A stretch of 64,000 bases of DNA from VXRN01 sp965217725 (GTDB lineage Bacteria; Chloroflexota; Dehalococcoidia; Lucifugimonadales; UBA1123), in assembly GCA_965217725.1 (NCBI GenBank), contig OZ244564.1:2976001-3040000 (forward strand), read 5' to 3'. The position numbers and the translations under genes are program-made. How positions within the stretch are numbered: the stretch's first letter is position 1; each line of letters opens with the position of its first letter. Of this stretch, positions 1 to 8,524 are shown one piece after another. The notes beneath the pieces are model-generated. The model did no database searches, was not told where the DNA came from, and saw nothing but the letters and a program-made list of their open reading frames with translations.

Positions 1-224
1 ACGGACTCGTCCGAGTTGGGGTCGAGCTCAACGCCGAACAGCCGGACGCCTTGTTCTTCCGCCTCGTCGAACAGCGACTCCAGCCGCTCCAGCCGCCTGC
101 TCGTGCCGATCACCGCATACCCGCGACTCGCAAGATGCAGCGCAGTGGCCTTACCGATGCCCGCAGACGCGCCGGTGATGATGACAACATCGGGGTGTGC
201 CGGGAGTGAAGGTGTGTCGTCCAC
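1..224 (-). CDS. short-chain dehydrogenase/reductase, 5' part only
   Basis: Only the first ~74 codons lie in the window; the gene runs off the left edge. The visible part shows a beta strand (VVIIT) leading into the Rossmann glycine motif TGASAGIG at residues 17-24, then a second strand ending in TSRR near residue 46. Basic residues at that position are usual in NADP(H)-preferring classical SDR enzymes. The catalytic Ser-Tyr-Lys region is outside the window, so substrate and activity cannot be judged. I chose a GTG start six bases after the stop of the upstream Uma2 gene because no ATG precedes the Rossmann strand; this spacing implies translational coupling to Uma2. There is no strong Shine-Dalgarno sequence. 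Confidence 0.8.
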   Translation of the reverse strand, partial: MDDTPSLPAHPDVVIITGASAGIGKATALHLASRGYAVIGTSRRLERLESLFDEAEEQGVRLFGVELDPNSDES

Positions 225-229
225 TGTAG

Positions 230-964
230 CTACTGACCGGGCAGCCGCTGGAGTTCTGCTTCAAGTGCCTCGACGCGGGCCTCGGCTGCAAGTCGGCCGG
301 AACGTTCCTGTTCAGCTTGAGCCTCGGCGTCCGTCCGTGCAGCTTGCTGCTCCACAGGCGTCAGCAGGAACTCGCCAGTCGATGGGTCGCGGAATCTCAG
401 CTCGCCCTCGAGCCAGCACAGGTCCAGGCCCAGCACTTCGCTGTGACCCCAGATCAACCCGTCCGGCTCGTGGGTTATCTCCACTGGCTCGTACCTGCCG
501 TCCACCAGCACGTCCCCGGCCAAAGCAGCATCGTGAAACCTGCCGCCGGTGTGGTCGAAGCGCCAGTACTCTCGTACTCCATAGCCCGCGTAGCCGTCAC
601 GCTTCACTGTGTAGTCCCGACGACCCGTGCTGCGTGATGCTACATCGAGGACGAAGTCCGGGGGCTTGCCAACCTCGGATATCACGTAGCCGTTGCGCAC
701 GACTATGCCTTTAGGGTCTACTCCGAGGGCAACGACGCAATCAGGCGCGAGTGTCTCAGCCTCGTTGGTCGCTTCGTGCCTGAGGTAGCCCTCTCCGCAG
801 ACCAGCACGTCTCCACGGCCGGCGAAGTGAGGAATCAGCGTGCCGTCAAAGGCACTGTTAGTAATGCGTTGGTTCATATCAGGCTCGCGCGGCGGGTCCG
901 GCAGCGGTTCGAGCTTAGAGTGGTCAACGATATGAGGTTGTTTGAGAGAGCTTCGGGTGGTCAT
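230..964 (-). CDS. Uma2 family (DUF820) PD-(D/E)XK nuclease-like protein, copy 1
   Basis: 244 residues from an ATG with a GGGAG Shine-Dalgarno sequence just upstream; the longer frame reading back to 1132 overlaps the upstream gene and looks spurious. Family hallmarks are visible: LAPDCVVAL (Asp75), PPDFVLDVAS (101-110), the conserved Lys-Tyr segment and EYWRFD near 132-137. The C-terminus (from ~210) is an Ala/Glu/Arg-rich coiled coil ending in LQRLPGQ. Uma2 proteins have a restriction-endonuclease-like fold, but their role is not established. The acidic residue of the core motif is Asp107 here; it is Glu in the other five copies in this window, so activity may be reduced. The coding sequence and its leader, including a TATGAT -10-like box at 1016-1021, are duplicated at 2975-3724. 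Confidence 0.85.
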   Translation of the reverse strand: MTTRSSLKQPHIVDHSKLEPLPDPPREPDMNQRITNSAFDGTLIPHFAGRGDVLVCGEGYLRHEATNEAETLAPDCVVALGVDPKGIVVRNGYVISEVGKPPDFVLDVASRSTGRRDYTVKRDGYAGYGVREYWRFDHTGGRFHDAALAGDVLVDGRYEPVEITHEPDGLIWGHSEVLGLDLCWLEGELRFRDPSTGEFLLTPVEQQAARTDAEAQAEQERSGRLAAEARVEALEAELQRLPGQ

Positions 965-1119
965 GGTTGGACTCTCCCCTGAGATGTTGATGCCAAACTC
1001 CCGATCCTGGCGACAATCATAGCATGGGCGGTTGACGTGGACGCTGGTGATGAGAACGGCGTGGGGATGTGCCGGGTGAGATGGCATGGGGTGGGTTGTG
1101 TCTGCTGAGGAGTCGTCGA

Positions 1120-1842
1120 TCATTCGTCCCAAGCAAATCTGGCTTCGGGACCTAGTTCGATGTTCTGCACACGCCAGTTCGCCAACTGTTTCAGACCCGG
1201 CAGGCTAATTCTGACTCGAAACGATTCGCCACGACTGGGAGCGTTTCGGCCCGCGAGCCATATCGTCTCCTCGTGCGAGGGGTTGTACTGTTCCTGCAAC
1301 ATCCCGCTGGGAAGGCATGTCACAGAAATATTCTGAAGAGCCTTCTCGGACTTACCCTCCGAGTCCTCGTAGTTGTACTTCACGAACACGGTGGTGACAA
1401 GATAGTCGACTCCCTGCAACTGAAGAGTCCTGGGGAGTGTTCCTTGAACGTCAATTGGCTGGCCGCTTCGTATCTGACGAATGCGCAAGGAGGTCTGGCT
1501 GGTCTGGATCGTAACTGTTCTCGACCCAGCCACTTGCTCAGCTTTAGAGTCTATGAACAGCGCCTGCCGGACCGAGTACTCTGGGTGAAACACATATCGC
1601 GCTCGCTTGTAGTCGATTCTTCCGAACAGACGTGCCGGAATGATCGACGTCCCCATACGATCCATGGCTTCTCTCGTTATGTCCTCACCTATGTCGGCGA
1701 CGGCATCAGGCTCGTGTACGAAGAACTCGCTGGCTTCGTCTCTAAAATCATAGATGGCTTGCGTCACCATGCGAAGGGTGGCCTTCTCAATCTCTTCCAG
1801 AAGCGAAGGCTCTGTCTTGAGTTGACGAGGGTCCAGGGTCAC
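1120..1842 (-). CDS. SfiI-family type II restriction endonuclease
   Basis: 240 residues, a little shorter than SfiI (about 269 as I recall). The resemblance to SfiI is visible along the chain: an N-terminal IEKATLRMVTQAI helix, EDITREAMD (53-61), GRIDYKRARY (74-83) and the core LFIDSKAEQ (95-103). Asp77, Asp98 and Lys100 fit the D...D-x-K active site of that family. SfiI is a tetrameric enzyme cutting GGCCNNNNNGGCC; whether this protein shares that specificity is inference. Its ATG overlaps the stop of the methyltransferase gene by four bases (ATGA), so the two are translationally coupled with modification made first. Missing residues relative to SfiI are mainly at the C-terminus, so a shortened tail is possible. 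Confidence 0.82.
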   Translation of the reverse strand: MTLDPRQLKTEPSLLEEIEKATLRMVTQAIYDFRDEASEFFVHEPDAVADIGEDITREAMDRMGTSIIPARLFGRIDYKRARYVFHPEYSVRQALFIDSKAEQVAGSRTVTIQTSQTSLRIRQIRSGQPIDVQGTLPRTLQLQGVDYLVTTVFVKYNYEDSEGKSEKALQNISVTCLPSGMLQEQYNPSHEETIWLAGRNAPSRGESFRVRISLPGLKQLANWRVQNIELGPEARFAWDE

Positions 1843-2795
1843 AGCAGCTTGCCCTGGGCGTTGAGGCAGCGCTCGCTGGCCAGAGCGGCATAGTGCGGCA
1901 TCAGGTCAATACCCAGGTATCGACGCCCTTCGCTGATGGCCACGGCAGTGGTGGTGCCGCTTCCAACGAAACAGTCCAGGACCAGGTCGCCCGGAGCGCT
2001 GAAGATTCGTATCACGCGACGGGGCAGTTCCTCCGGGAACTGGGCCTCATGCTCAACATTCGCCCGAACCGACGGGATGTGCCAGACGCCCCTTGAACCC
2101 CACTCGCTCCACTCAGCCCTGTCCAAACGAGTTCTGTCTATCGTCGTAATGCCTGGTTTCCAGAAGACATAGACGTACTCGAACTCATCCACTGAACGGT
2201 AGGACAGGCTGTGCCACTGTCCATTCTCCCAGCAGGGATCCTTCACCCACACGCGACGGTCGTAGAGATAGAGACCCGCGTCGTCTGCCCACTGTTCAAT
2301 CAGGCCGCCGACCAGCTTCACCTTTCGCTGGACGGTGTACTTGCCGCCACGCACGTTATTGTTGTTCAATCGCCGGTCGATTGTCTGCTCGCTGCATCCC
2401 AGCAACTCGGCAAGCTGGTACCTGTTGAAGGTGGGGTGTTCCTGCTGGGCCTCCAACACCTGCTCTCTGGTGATCTTGACTCTCTTGTTGGACACGTTGT
2501 CCGCCTGGATGCGCGGCATGTCAGAGTCGGGAAATGCCAAGATGTCAGCTATGTTTATCGCGAGGAATCCCCCAGGCTTCAGCACGTCGAAGTGGAGTTC
2601 TATCGTTTCGCGGATCAGGTCCTGCCACTCTTCGAAGGTCATGTCTCTCTCGTATGACTTGCCGACGAAGTAGGGTGGTGACCAGAAGCTCAGGCTGACT
2701 GACTCCGGGCGCACGAGCCTGAGCATGGCGCGGGCGTCGCCGCAGTAGATGCTGTCGTCTTGTAGGTATTCCTGCAAAGTGTCGGAGGTAGCCAT
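1839..2795 (-). CDS. DNA methyltransferase (N4-cytosine/N6-adenine type), partner of the SfiI-like nuclease
   Basis: 318 residues. The catalytic motif SPPY is at residues 39-42 and the SAM-binding FVGSGTT motif follows in the C-terminal third, the permuted order of beta-class amino-methyltransferases. SPPY rather than DPPY favours N4-methylcytosine, in keeping with protection of a GC-only site. Between the motifs (about 107-155) is a segment starting ITREQVLEAQQEH and continuing QLAELLGCSEQTIDRRLNN, which reads as a helix-turn-helix. It may be part of target recognition or may let the enzyme control its own gene; a palindrome lies about 35 bases upstream. It is the first gene of the R-M operon and overlaps the nuclease gene by four bases. 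Confidence 0.88.
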   Translation of the reverse strand: MATSDTLQEYLQDDSIYCGDARAMLRLVRPESVSLSFWSPPYFVGKSYERDMTFEEWQDLIRETIELHFDVLKPGGFLAINIADILAFPDSDMPRIQADNVSNKRVKITREQVLEAQQEHPTFNRYQLAELLGCSEQTIDRRLNNNNVRGGKYTVQRKVKLVGGLIEQWADDAGLYLYDRRVWVKDPCWENGQWHSLSYRSVDEFEYVYVFWKPGITTIDRTRLDRAEWSEWGSRGVWHIPSVRANVEHEAQFPEELPRRVIRIFSAPGDLVLDCFVGSGTTTAVAISEGRRYLGIDLMPHYAALASERCLNAQGKLL

Positions 2796-2828
2796 ATAGA
2801 GTCCCGCAGGATCGACTCTCGTCGATAG

Positions 2829-2845
2829 TGTAGTCGGAGACTACA
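2829..2845. promoter_or_regulatory. inverted repeat upstream of the R-M operon, candidate operator
   Basis: TGTAGTC-GGA-GACTACA: two perfect 7-base arms with a 3-base spacer, ending 34 bases before the methyltransferase ATG. Its position and symmetry fit a binding site for a small dimeric regulator. No separate controller gene is present, so the HTH-like segment inside the methyltransferase is the obvious candidate binder. This is inference. Confidence 0.4.
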
Positions 2846-2974
2846 GGACGAAGAGTAGAGCGTCAAGAACAAACGTGCCATTAAAAGGCTGCGAATGTGA
2901 AGCCTATGGGGAGAGGGAATGACGAAAGCGATCTCGAAGTGCAGCCATCTCTGATGGGAATGCCGCTCACGGAG

Positions 2975-3667
2975 CTATTCACCACGCAGGAGCCGTAACT
3001 CAGCCTCCAGAGCTGCCACTCGCGCCTCGGCCGCATTCCGAGCGGCCTGATGCTCTTCAGGCGTCAGCAGAAACTCGCCTGTCAACGGGTCGCGGAACCG
3101 CAGCTCGCCCTCATCCCAACACAGGTCCAGGCCCAGCACGGCGCTGTGACCCCAGATCAGGCCGTCAAGCTCGCGGACTATCTCCACGGGGCGGTACTCG
3201 CCATCCGCCAGGACATCGCCCGCCAGGGCCGCGTCGTGATACCTGCCACCAGTGTGATCGAAGCGCCAGTATTCACCCACGCCGTACCCGGCGTACCCCT
3301 CACGCTTCACCGTGTAGTCGCGACGACCCGTGGCGCGGGATGCCACCTCCAGCACAAAGTCAGGGGGCTTGCCAACCTCGCCTATCACGTAGCCGTTGCG
3401 GGCCACTATGGATCGGGGATCGACCCCGAAGGCCACAACGCAGTCGGGCGCAAGCCTCTCTGAGGCGTTGCTTCCAATGTGTCGGAGATAGCCCTCACCC
3501 GAGATAAGAACATCGTCCCGATTGGCGAAGTGGAGCCTGAGCAGGGCGCGAAATGTGTAGATCTGCTCAGATTGCTGCATATCGGGCTCCCGCGGCGGAT
3601 CGGGCAGCGGCTCCAAGTGAGAGTAGTCGACGGTCCGTGGTTGTTTGAGCGACCTTGGGCTGGTCAT
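2975..3667 (-). CDS. Uma2 family (DUF820) PD-(D/E)XK nuclease-like protein, copy 2
   Basis: 230 residues, a close paralogue of the copy at 230-964: both begin MT-x-R-SLKQP and share the proline-rich EPLPDPPREPDM stretch, the LAPDCVVA strand and the EYWRFDHTGG block. Here the core is FVLEVAS with the usual Glu. The C-terminal coiled coil is shorter (ends LRLLRGE). The leader is also shared, including GGTTGGACTCTCC before the start on the plus strand and a TATGAT box at 3719-3724, so the duplication covered gene plus promoter. The two copies flank the SfiI-like R-M pair in the same orientation. Confidence 0.87.
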   Translation of the reverse strand: MTSPRSLKQPRTVDYSHLEPLPDPPREPDMQQSEQIYTFRALLRLHFANRDDVLISGEGYLRHIGSNASERLAPDCVVAFGVDPRSIVARNGYVIGEVGKPPDFVLEVASRATGRRDYTVKREGYAGYGVGEYWRFDHTGGRYHDAALAGDVLADGEYRPVEIVRELDGLIWGHSAVLGLDLCWDEGELRFRDPLTGEFLLTPEEHQAARNAAEARVAALEAELRLLRGE

Positions 3668-3829
3668 GGTTGGACTCTCCGCTGAGCTTTCGATGTCAAA
3701 GCTCCCATCCGGGTGATCATCATAGCATGGCCATGTGGGGCAGACGCCGGTCTCCGAGAGTGGCGCCGTTGAGAAGCGTCTGGCAGAAGCGCATACAGCC
3801 GGACGCGGTTGACACGAGATCCACAGCTT

Positions 3830-5668
3830 CTAGTTTCTATGGACTGCCAGGTTGTCGCTAAGCGGTCTGCCGTTCAGCGACCGGTCCAGGTTGCGGGCTG
3901 TGTGGATCAGCCCGACGTGGCTGTACGCCTGCGGGAAGTTGCCCAGCAAGGCGCCGGTGCGCGGGTCGATCATCTCGGAGAACAGGCCCAGGTGGTTGGC
4001 GTGCGACATTATCTGTTCGAAGTAGTCGGCGGCCTCTTCGACTCGGCCGGTGTAGAGCAGGTTGCCGATCAGCCAGAAGCTCAGCAGGGTGAACGCGCCC
4101 TCCTCCTGAGCGTCGAGGCCATCGTCGGTCTCCGACGGCAGATACCGCCACACGAACGGGCCGTCAGCCAGCTCCCGCGCTATACCGTCCGCGTTCAGGC
4201 GTATGCGCGGATCGTCAGGGGGAAGGAAGCCCAGGAACGGGATCATCAGATTGCTCGCGTCGAGCGCGTCGTCATCGTAGCGCTGACGGAAGGCACGCTT
4301 TCTAGTGCTCCAGCCTTCGGTCAGGACCTCTCGCCTGATCGTCTCTGCGGCGCGCGCCCAGCGACCGGCGAGCCGATTCTCCTTCAGTGTTCTGGCGATG
4401 TCAGCCGCGCGGTCGAGCGCCGCCCAGCACATGATCTTGGAGTAGACGAAGTGGCGCTGCCGACCTCTGACCTCCCACACGCCGCGGTCGGGTCGGCGCC
4501 AGTTGAGCATCACCGTCTCTGCGAACTTGGCCACAAGCGACCACGCGCCCGGCAGAATCCGGCCCTGGAGCCGGTAGAGGGTATGAATCGCCAGGATTAC
4601 CTCGCCGAAAACGTCGAGCTGAAGGTGCCGCGCCGCGCCGTTGCCGATACGCACCGGACGGGAGCCTGCGTAGCCTTCAAGGTGGTCGAGTGTGCGCTCC
4701 CTCAGCGACGAGTTGGAGGATACGCCGTACACTATCCTCGTCTTGCGGTCGTTCAGCTTGCACTGGTCCAGAAGCCAGCCTATGTACCTGTCGCCCTCGT
4801 CGTCGTCGCCGACCCGGTACAGGATATCGACTGTGAAGCTGGAGTCTCTCAGCCATGCGAAGCGGTAGTCCCAGTTGCGCGAGCCTCCGAGCGTCTCCGG
4901 CAGGCTGGTGGTTGGCGCGGCGATGATCGCTCCGGTCCTTCGGTACATCATCAGGTGCAGCACGAGCAGAGACCTTGTCACCGCATCCGACCATGCACCG
5001 TCGCGCCTGGTCTCGGATACCGTCCTCTCCCAGAACCTGCGCGTGTCCTCCAGCCTGGCCTCTGTACGATACGTGCGGAGGCGCACAGGTCTCCCATGTC
5101 CGTACGCAAGTACGAACGATGCCGACTCTCCCTGGCGCAGCGGGAACCGCGCGGTAGCCCTGTCGCTGTCGATGCGCATGGGAACGCTCGCCAACAGGTT
5201 GAGTGTCTGTCGCCCTCCGCGCGCCTGGACTCCCTCGCGAAGAGGTCTGAGAGTCGTGACGCCGCGGGCGTAGTCAAGTCTAGGCTCGAAGACGCACTTC
5301 ACGGCCACCTCGCCTGAGTCGCAGCTAACCATCCTGTGGACCTCGTGCGGGGCGTCTTCCGAGAGCGCGTCCCGACGAACAGGCATAAAGTCTGTGACGG
5401 TCATCGTGCCCGTAGCCGTGGAGAACGACGTTTGCAGGATATTTGTGTCCGGCAGGTACGCCTGCCTGGTGGACGCTGCATCGTCGGAGGAGATCTGGAA
5501 CCTGCCGCCGGACTTGCTGTCGAGCAGCGCGGCGAACACGCTGGGCGAGTCGAACCTCGGCAGGCAGCACCAGTCGATCGAGCCGTCGGTCCCGACCAGG
5601 GCCGCCGAAGACATGTCACCAATCAGGCCGTGACTGCCTATGTCCAGGGTGTCTGCGCCCAGCATCAT
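3830..5668 (-). CDS. glycoside hydrolase family 15 protein (glucoamylase/trehalase-like)
   Basis: 612 residues from ATG at 5668 (a second ATG follows at once at 5665); the frame reaches back to a TTG at 5737 but the family motif DIGSHGLIGD begins right after the chosen start. N-terminal beta domain: GDMSSAALVGTDGSIDWCCLPRFDS. Catalytic (alpha/alpha)6 barrel: SRNWDYRFAWLRDSSF, the DVFGEVILAIHTL stretch and the AQEEGAFTLLSFWL segment, which carries the general acid/base Glu region; the last helix pair reads FPQAYSHVGLIHTARNLD. No signal peptide, so probably cytoplasmic, acting on trehalose, glucan or maltodextrin; substrate cannot be assigned. A fragment of a second copy lies at 11006-11286. 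Confidence 0.9.
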   Translation of the reverse strand: MMLGADTLDIGSHGLIGDMSSAALVGTDGSIDWCCLPRFDSPSVFAALLDSKSGGRFQISSDDAASTRQAYLPDTNILQTSFSTATGTMTVTDFMPVRRDALSEDAPHEVHRMVSCDSGEVAVKCVFEPRLDYARGVTTLRPLREGVQARGGRQTLNLLASVPMRIDSDRATARFPLRQGESASFVLAYGHGRPVRLRTYRTEARLEDTRRFWERTVSETRRDGAWSDAVTRSLLVLHLMMYRRTGAIIAAPTTSLPETLGGSRNWDYRFAWLRDSSFTVDILYRVGDDDEGDRYIGWLLDQCKLNDRKTRIVYGVSSNSSLRERTLDHLEGYAGSRPVRIGNGAARHLQLDVFGEVILAIHTLYRLQGRILPGAWSLVAKFAETVMLNWRRPDRGVWEVRGRQRHFVYSKIMCWAALDRAADIARTLKENRLAGRWARAAETIRREVLTEGWSTRKRAFRQRYDDDALDASNLMIPFLGFLPPDDPRIRLNADGIARELADGPFVWRYLPSETDDGLDAQEEGAFTLLSFWLIGNLLYTGRVEEAADYFEQIMSHANHLGLFSEMIDPRTGALLGNFPQAYSHVGLIHTARNLDRSLNGRPLSDNLAVHRN

Positions 5669-5848
5669 CGAGTCAACCGGAAAAGGGGTCAAAGTGAAAC
5701 GTGGCGGCAATCTAGCACAGGCACTTGGTATCCGCAACGTGCTTGTTTCCGGTCTTGCGACACGAGCCTATGGAGGCCTACCGCCACTTCGCATCGCAAC
5801 GGGCACCGCTGCCACGAGTGTCAAGCTCGTCTCAGAAGCCGGTCATAC

Positions 5849-6073
5849 TCATGGTGTGGGCCGATCCAAGGGCAACGTGCATCCGGCCCTGTGCGCATCC
5901 AGGGCCTCATCCGCCCACTGGCCCAGCAAGTCTTCTGATTCGGGAAGGTTGAGCAACTCGTCCCAGCGCCGTTCCGAGTCCAACTCCGCGAGCAGGAAAC
6001 GCGCAAACTCATCCTGCTGCTTTTCTGATAGTTCGGAGGCTCTATCAAAAGCCTGCTGAAGAAGCTCGGTCAT
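5849..6073 (-). CDS. small antitoxin-like protein, partner toxin not present
   Basis: 74 residues, acidic and helical (LLQQAFDRASELSEKQQ, then FARFLLAELDSERRWDELL). This pattern is typical of a small family that usually sits just before a RelE/ParE-type toxin gene. An AAGGAG Shine-Dalgarno sequence precedes the ATG. Downstream on the same strand the frame closes within a few codons and no toxin-like frame is found before the GH15 gene, so this is an orphan antitoxin or the toxin was lost. Family assignment is by recall of sequence style, not a search. Confidence 0.6.
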   Translation of the reverse strand: MTELLQQAFDRASELSEKQQDEFARFLLAELDSERRWDELLNLPESEDLLGQWADEALDAHRAGCTLPLDRPTP

Positions 6074-6284
6074 CAGCGTCGCTCCTTGTGCGAGTGGGGA
6101 GAGTCACGGTTTGGATCATCTTCTCAGCCACAAGTTACCATGTTCCCTACAACGCTACAATTGGTGAGACTGCTACTACTGGATTCCGTATCAAGGGTGG
6201 TGACCCAATCCGTAGAGCGTCCTGGATACTTGTGCTGACTTTGAAAAGGCCCCGGTCGTAGGAACCATGTCTGCCGAAGACGGA

Positions 6285-6456
6285 CAAACACCGACCAAGC
6301 TCATCAAGGGTGCAGACCCATCCCATGACCACAATATGCGACATCCGTGCGCGCGAGGTACTCGACTCGCGGGCAACCCGACCGTAGAGGTCAACATCGG
6401 CCTTAGCGACGGCGACCCAGACCGATTCCTCGGGCGCGGCGTGCTCAAGGCCGTCG
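6285..6456 (+). pseudogene. enolase 5' fragment with leader, decayed copy
   Basis: The ATG at 6325 and following codons match the start of eno at 12264 almost base for base, and the leader from about 6285 also matches. Differences: a one-base loss in the DSRG codons (frameshift) and loss of 72 bases between two copies of GCGACGGCG that exist at 12346 and 12418 in the intact gene. Similarity stops at about 6456, 17 bases before an IS66-type terminal repeat. It cannot encode enolase. Confidence 0.85.
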
Positions 6457-6537
6457 TCACCATAACACTGGCGGTAATTGATTAGCGGCTTCAGCAGTGG
6501 CGTTGCGGTTGGCTGGGCATATTCTTATACTCCGGCC

Positions 6538-7575
6538 ATGTGCACGGACAAAGATCTTCTACGCTGTGAGCACGACGGTCTGATCGCCAAGGTCGACCGG
6601 TTGCAAGACCGGAACGCGCGTCTGACCGCGACAATCAAGGATCTGCGCAGGCGACTCGCCGCCGCCGAGCGGGCGGGCAAGCGTCAAGTGGCGCCGTTCT
6701 CCAAGGGCAATCGGACCGACAAGCCTAGGCGTCCTGGGCGCAAGCCCGGCATGGGTAGCTTCAGCTACCGTAAGCCGCCCTCTGTCGATGAGCTGACAGC
6801 ACCGATCACTGACGTAGCAGTCTCGGATGACAGATGCCCAGGCTGTGGAGGCAGCCTTGAGCACGAGGGAGTGGGTCTTGCCTACGTGACCGACATTCCC
6901 GAGATGCCCAGACCCGAGGTGAGAGGCTATCGTGTGCAGATCCCGTATCGGGGTACGGGACAAGCATGCTGGTGTCGTGGCTGTGGCAGACGTGTACGAG
7001 GGCGGCATCCCGATGTTGGACCTGACCAGTACGGTGCAAGCGCCCATCGGGTTGGCAGACGGGTGATGGCTGCGGCGCACATGCTCCACTACGGAGTGGG
7101 CATACCGGTGCGGAGGGTTCCGGCAGTGCTCAGAGCGCTGACCGGCGTAGAGTTGAGCCAGAGCGCGATCACCCAGGACGCACTGCGGCGGGCCCGGGGC
7201 GCTGTGGGAGATGCGTACCACAGGCTTCGGGACTCTGTACGTGAGAGCGCGGTGGTGCACACCGATGACACCGGCTGGCGAGTGGGCGGAGAGTCTGCGT
7301 TCCTGATGGCGTTCGAGACCGATGATGCCACGGTGTACCAGGTGCGCGGTCGTCACCGTAACGAGGAGGCCAGGGAGGTTGTGCCGGGCGACTATGCGGG
7401 AGTGATGGTGACCGATCGAGCACGGAGCTACGATGCTCAGGCTCTGTCGGAGATGAGACAGCTCGCCGCGGCGAGGCGCACGTATTGCGCTCGATCAGAG
7501 AGGTTGTCCAGATCAAGGTGGGCAGAGGGCGGACCCCCGATCGGAGTCGAGGGCATGGCTTCGGGAAGCGACTGA
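6538..7575 (+). pseudogene. IS66 transposase, N-terminal and first catalytic part (frameshifted)
   Basis: From ATG 6538 the order is: a coiled-coil/leucine-rich start (ARLTATIKDLRRRLAAAER), the IS66 hallmark PFSKGNR...RRPGRKPG, a zinc-binding CPGCGG with a later C-x-x-C pair, and the start of the DDE domain with VVHTDDTGWRV and VTDRARSYDAQ supplying the first two Asp. After about 7455 the frame departs from family sequence and ends at 7575 in a low-complexity tail. The remaining third, with the catalytic Glu, continues in another frame from ~7476. As it stands the enzyme should be inactive. Confidence 0.8.
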
Positions 7576-8003
7576 GCGAACTCCTCAGAGAGGCGATGGA
7601 GCTGCGGGAGTCAGAACGTCGTGGAGAGGTGGCAGACTATGGTGGGGAGACGGACCGGTTGAGACGAGAGCTGAGCCATCATCTACGGGACCGTCCGATG
7701 CCTGATCGTGACAACTGGAGGCTACAGAACGAGCTTGGCTGGCAGGATGACCGAGGGAACCTGCTGCGTTTTCTGGATGATCCGGCGATAGAGCCGACGA
7801 ACAACCGGGCAGAGCGAGCGCTGCGAGGGGCGGTGATAGCTCGTAAGGTGTCACACTGCTCCAGGACTGAAGCCGGTGCGGATGCGTTCAGTGCATTCAC
7901 CAGTGTAGTCAGGACGCTGGCTAGGAACGGTGGCGGTCAGCCGGTGGTGGATGGTCTGTGCGGTGTGTTCAGCGCCGGGCCTGTCCACGCCCGTTCCATC
8001 TGA
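7485..8003 (+). pseudogene. IS66 transposase, C-terminal part in shifted frame
   Basis: Continues the transposase in another frame: the sequence around AHVLRSIREVV (from ~7479) fits where the first frame is lost. The block AIEPTNNRAERALR supplies the DDE-domain Glu. It ends PVHARSI at 8003, 36 bases before the right terminal repeat. Translation alone from an internal start would give a domain lacking both Asp residues. The same C-terminal codons recur in the right-end remnant at 10938. Confidence 0.75.
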
Positions 8004-8060
8004 ACCTCTCCCCGCACCCCGACTCCGCTAATCAATTACGACGATACGGACCCGAACAAC

Positions 8061-8504
8061 GTGGAACTCGAGGAGATCGGCGTTTTCCCGAGACTCGCCG
8101 AGCACGTAGGAATAATTCCGTGCGTGTTTGGTAATGACAGAGCCACGGCGTGTGCCCAGTTGGCCTCAGATCCTGACCTACCGCCTTACAGAACGATCAC
8201 GGATCTCATCATTAGGCTGAGCAAATTCCCCGTCGGGTTCGCGGAGTTACCTGGTGGAGACGACGTCGTCGACTGGAGCGATACCAACCTCAACGTCTGT
8301 CATGGCTCCTACGCTGGATATAAGACAATGCAGCACGAGGCCGGTCATGCACTTGGAATAAGAGGCACGGTCCATGTCGATGGACAGGAGGCCCACCATC
8401 CGTCTCTATCTCAAGTGGTCATGCACCAGAAGTCGAGTTTCTACTGCTCGCCCACTCCGTTCGACATCATGGCAGTCTATGCCCTGTATCAGACCACCGA
8501 GTGA
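8061..8504 (+). CDS. zinc metalloprotease (metzincin-like), N-terminus cut by IS66
   Basis: The reading frame is open back to the IS66 end at 8039 (INYDDTDPNNVELEE), so the 5' part of the gene has been removed; the first usable start is GTG 8061 (147 residues). The zinc motif is HEAGHALG at about residues 91-98, followed by IRGTVH, so the third His is five residues after the Gly instead of the usual two. The C-terminal SPTPFDIMAVYALYQ contains the Met likely to serve as the metzincin Met-turn. Intact relatives are secreted; this remnant has no signal peptide and is probably non-functional. Confidence 0.65.
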   Translation: MELEEIGVFPRLAEHVGIIPCVFGNDRATACAQLASDPDLPPYRTITDLIIRLSKFPVGFAELPGGDDVVDWSDTNLNVCHGSYAGYKTMQHEAGHALGIRGTVHVDGQEAHHPSLSQVVMHQKSSFYCSPTPFDIMAVYALYQTTE

Positions 8505-8524
8505 TCAACTATGATAGCTGGGGG

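Larger units (their letters stand above)
6474..8039 (+). mobile_element. IS66-family insertion sequence
   Basis: About 1.57 kb bounded by perfect 15-base terminal inverted repeats, GTAATTGATTAGCGG at 6474-6488 and its complement at 8025-8039; the GTAA tip is usual for IS66. It carries one transposase gene, broken by a frameshift. The 8-base flanks differ (CACTGGCG left, GACGATAC right), so there is no target duplication around this unit alone. The left flank does match 7 of 8 bases to the sequence right of a second IS66 end at 11005 (CACTGACG). Confidence 0.85.

Noticed and set aside
3809..5317. 502-codon plus-strand frame
   Set aside because: Antisense of GH15; basic, low-complexity translation with no family motif.
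6466..8047. Simple target-site duplication around the 1.57-kb IS66 copy
   Set aside because: Flanks CACTGGCG and GACGATAC do not match.
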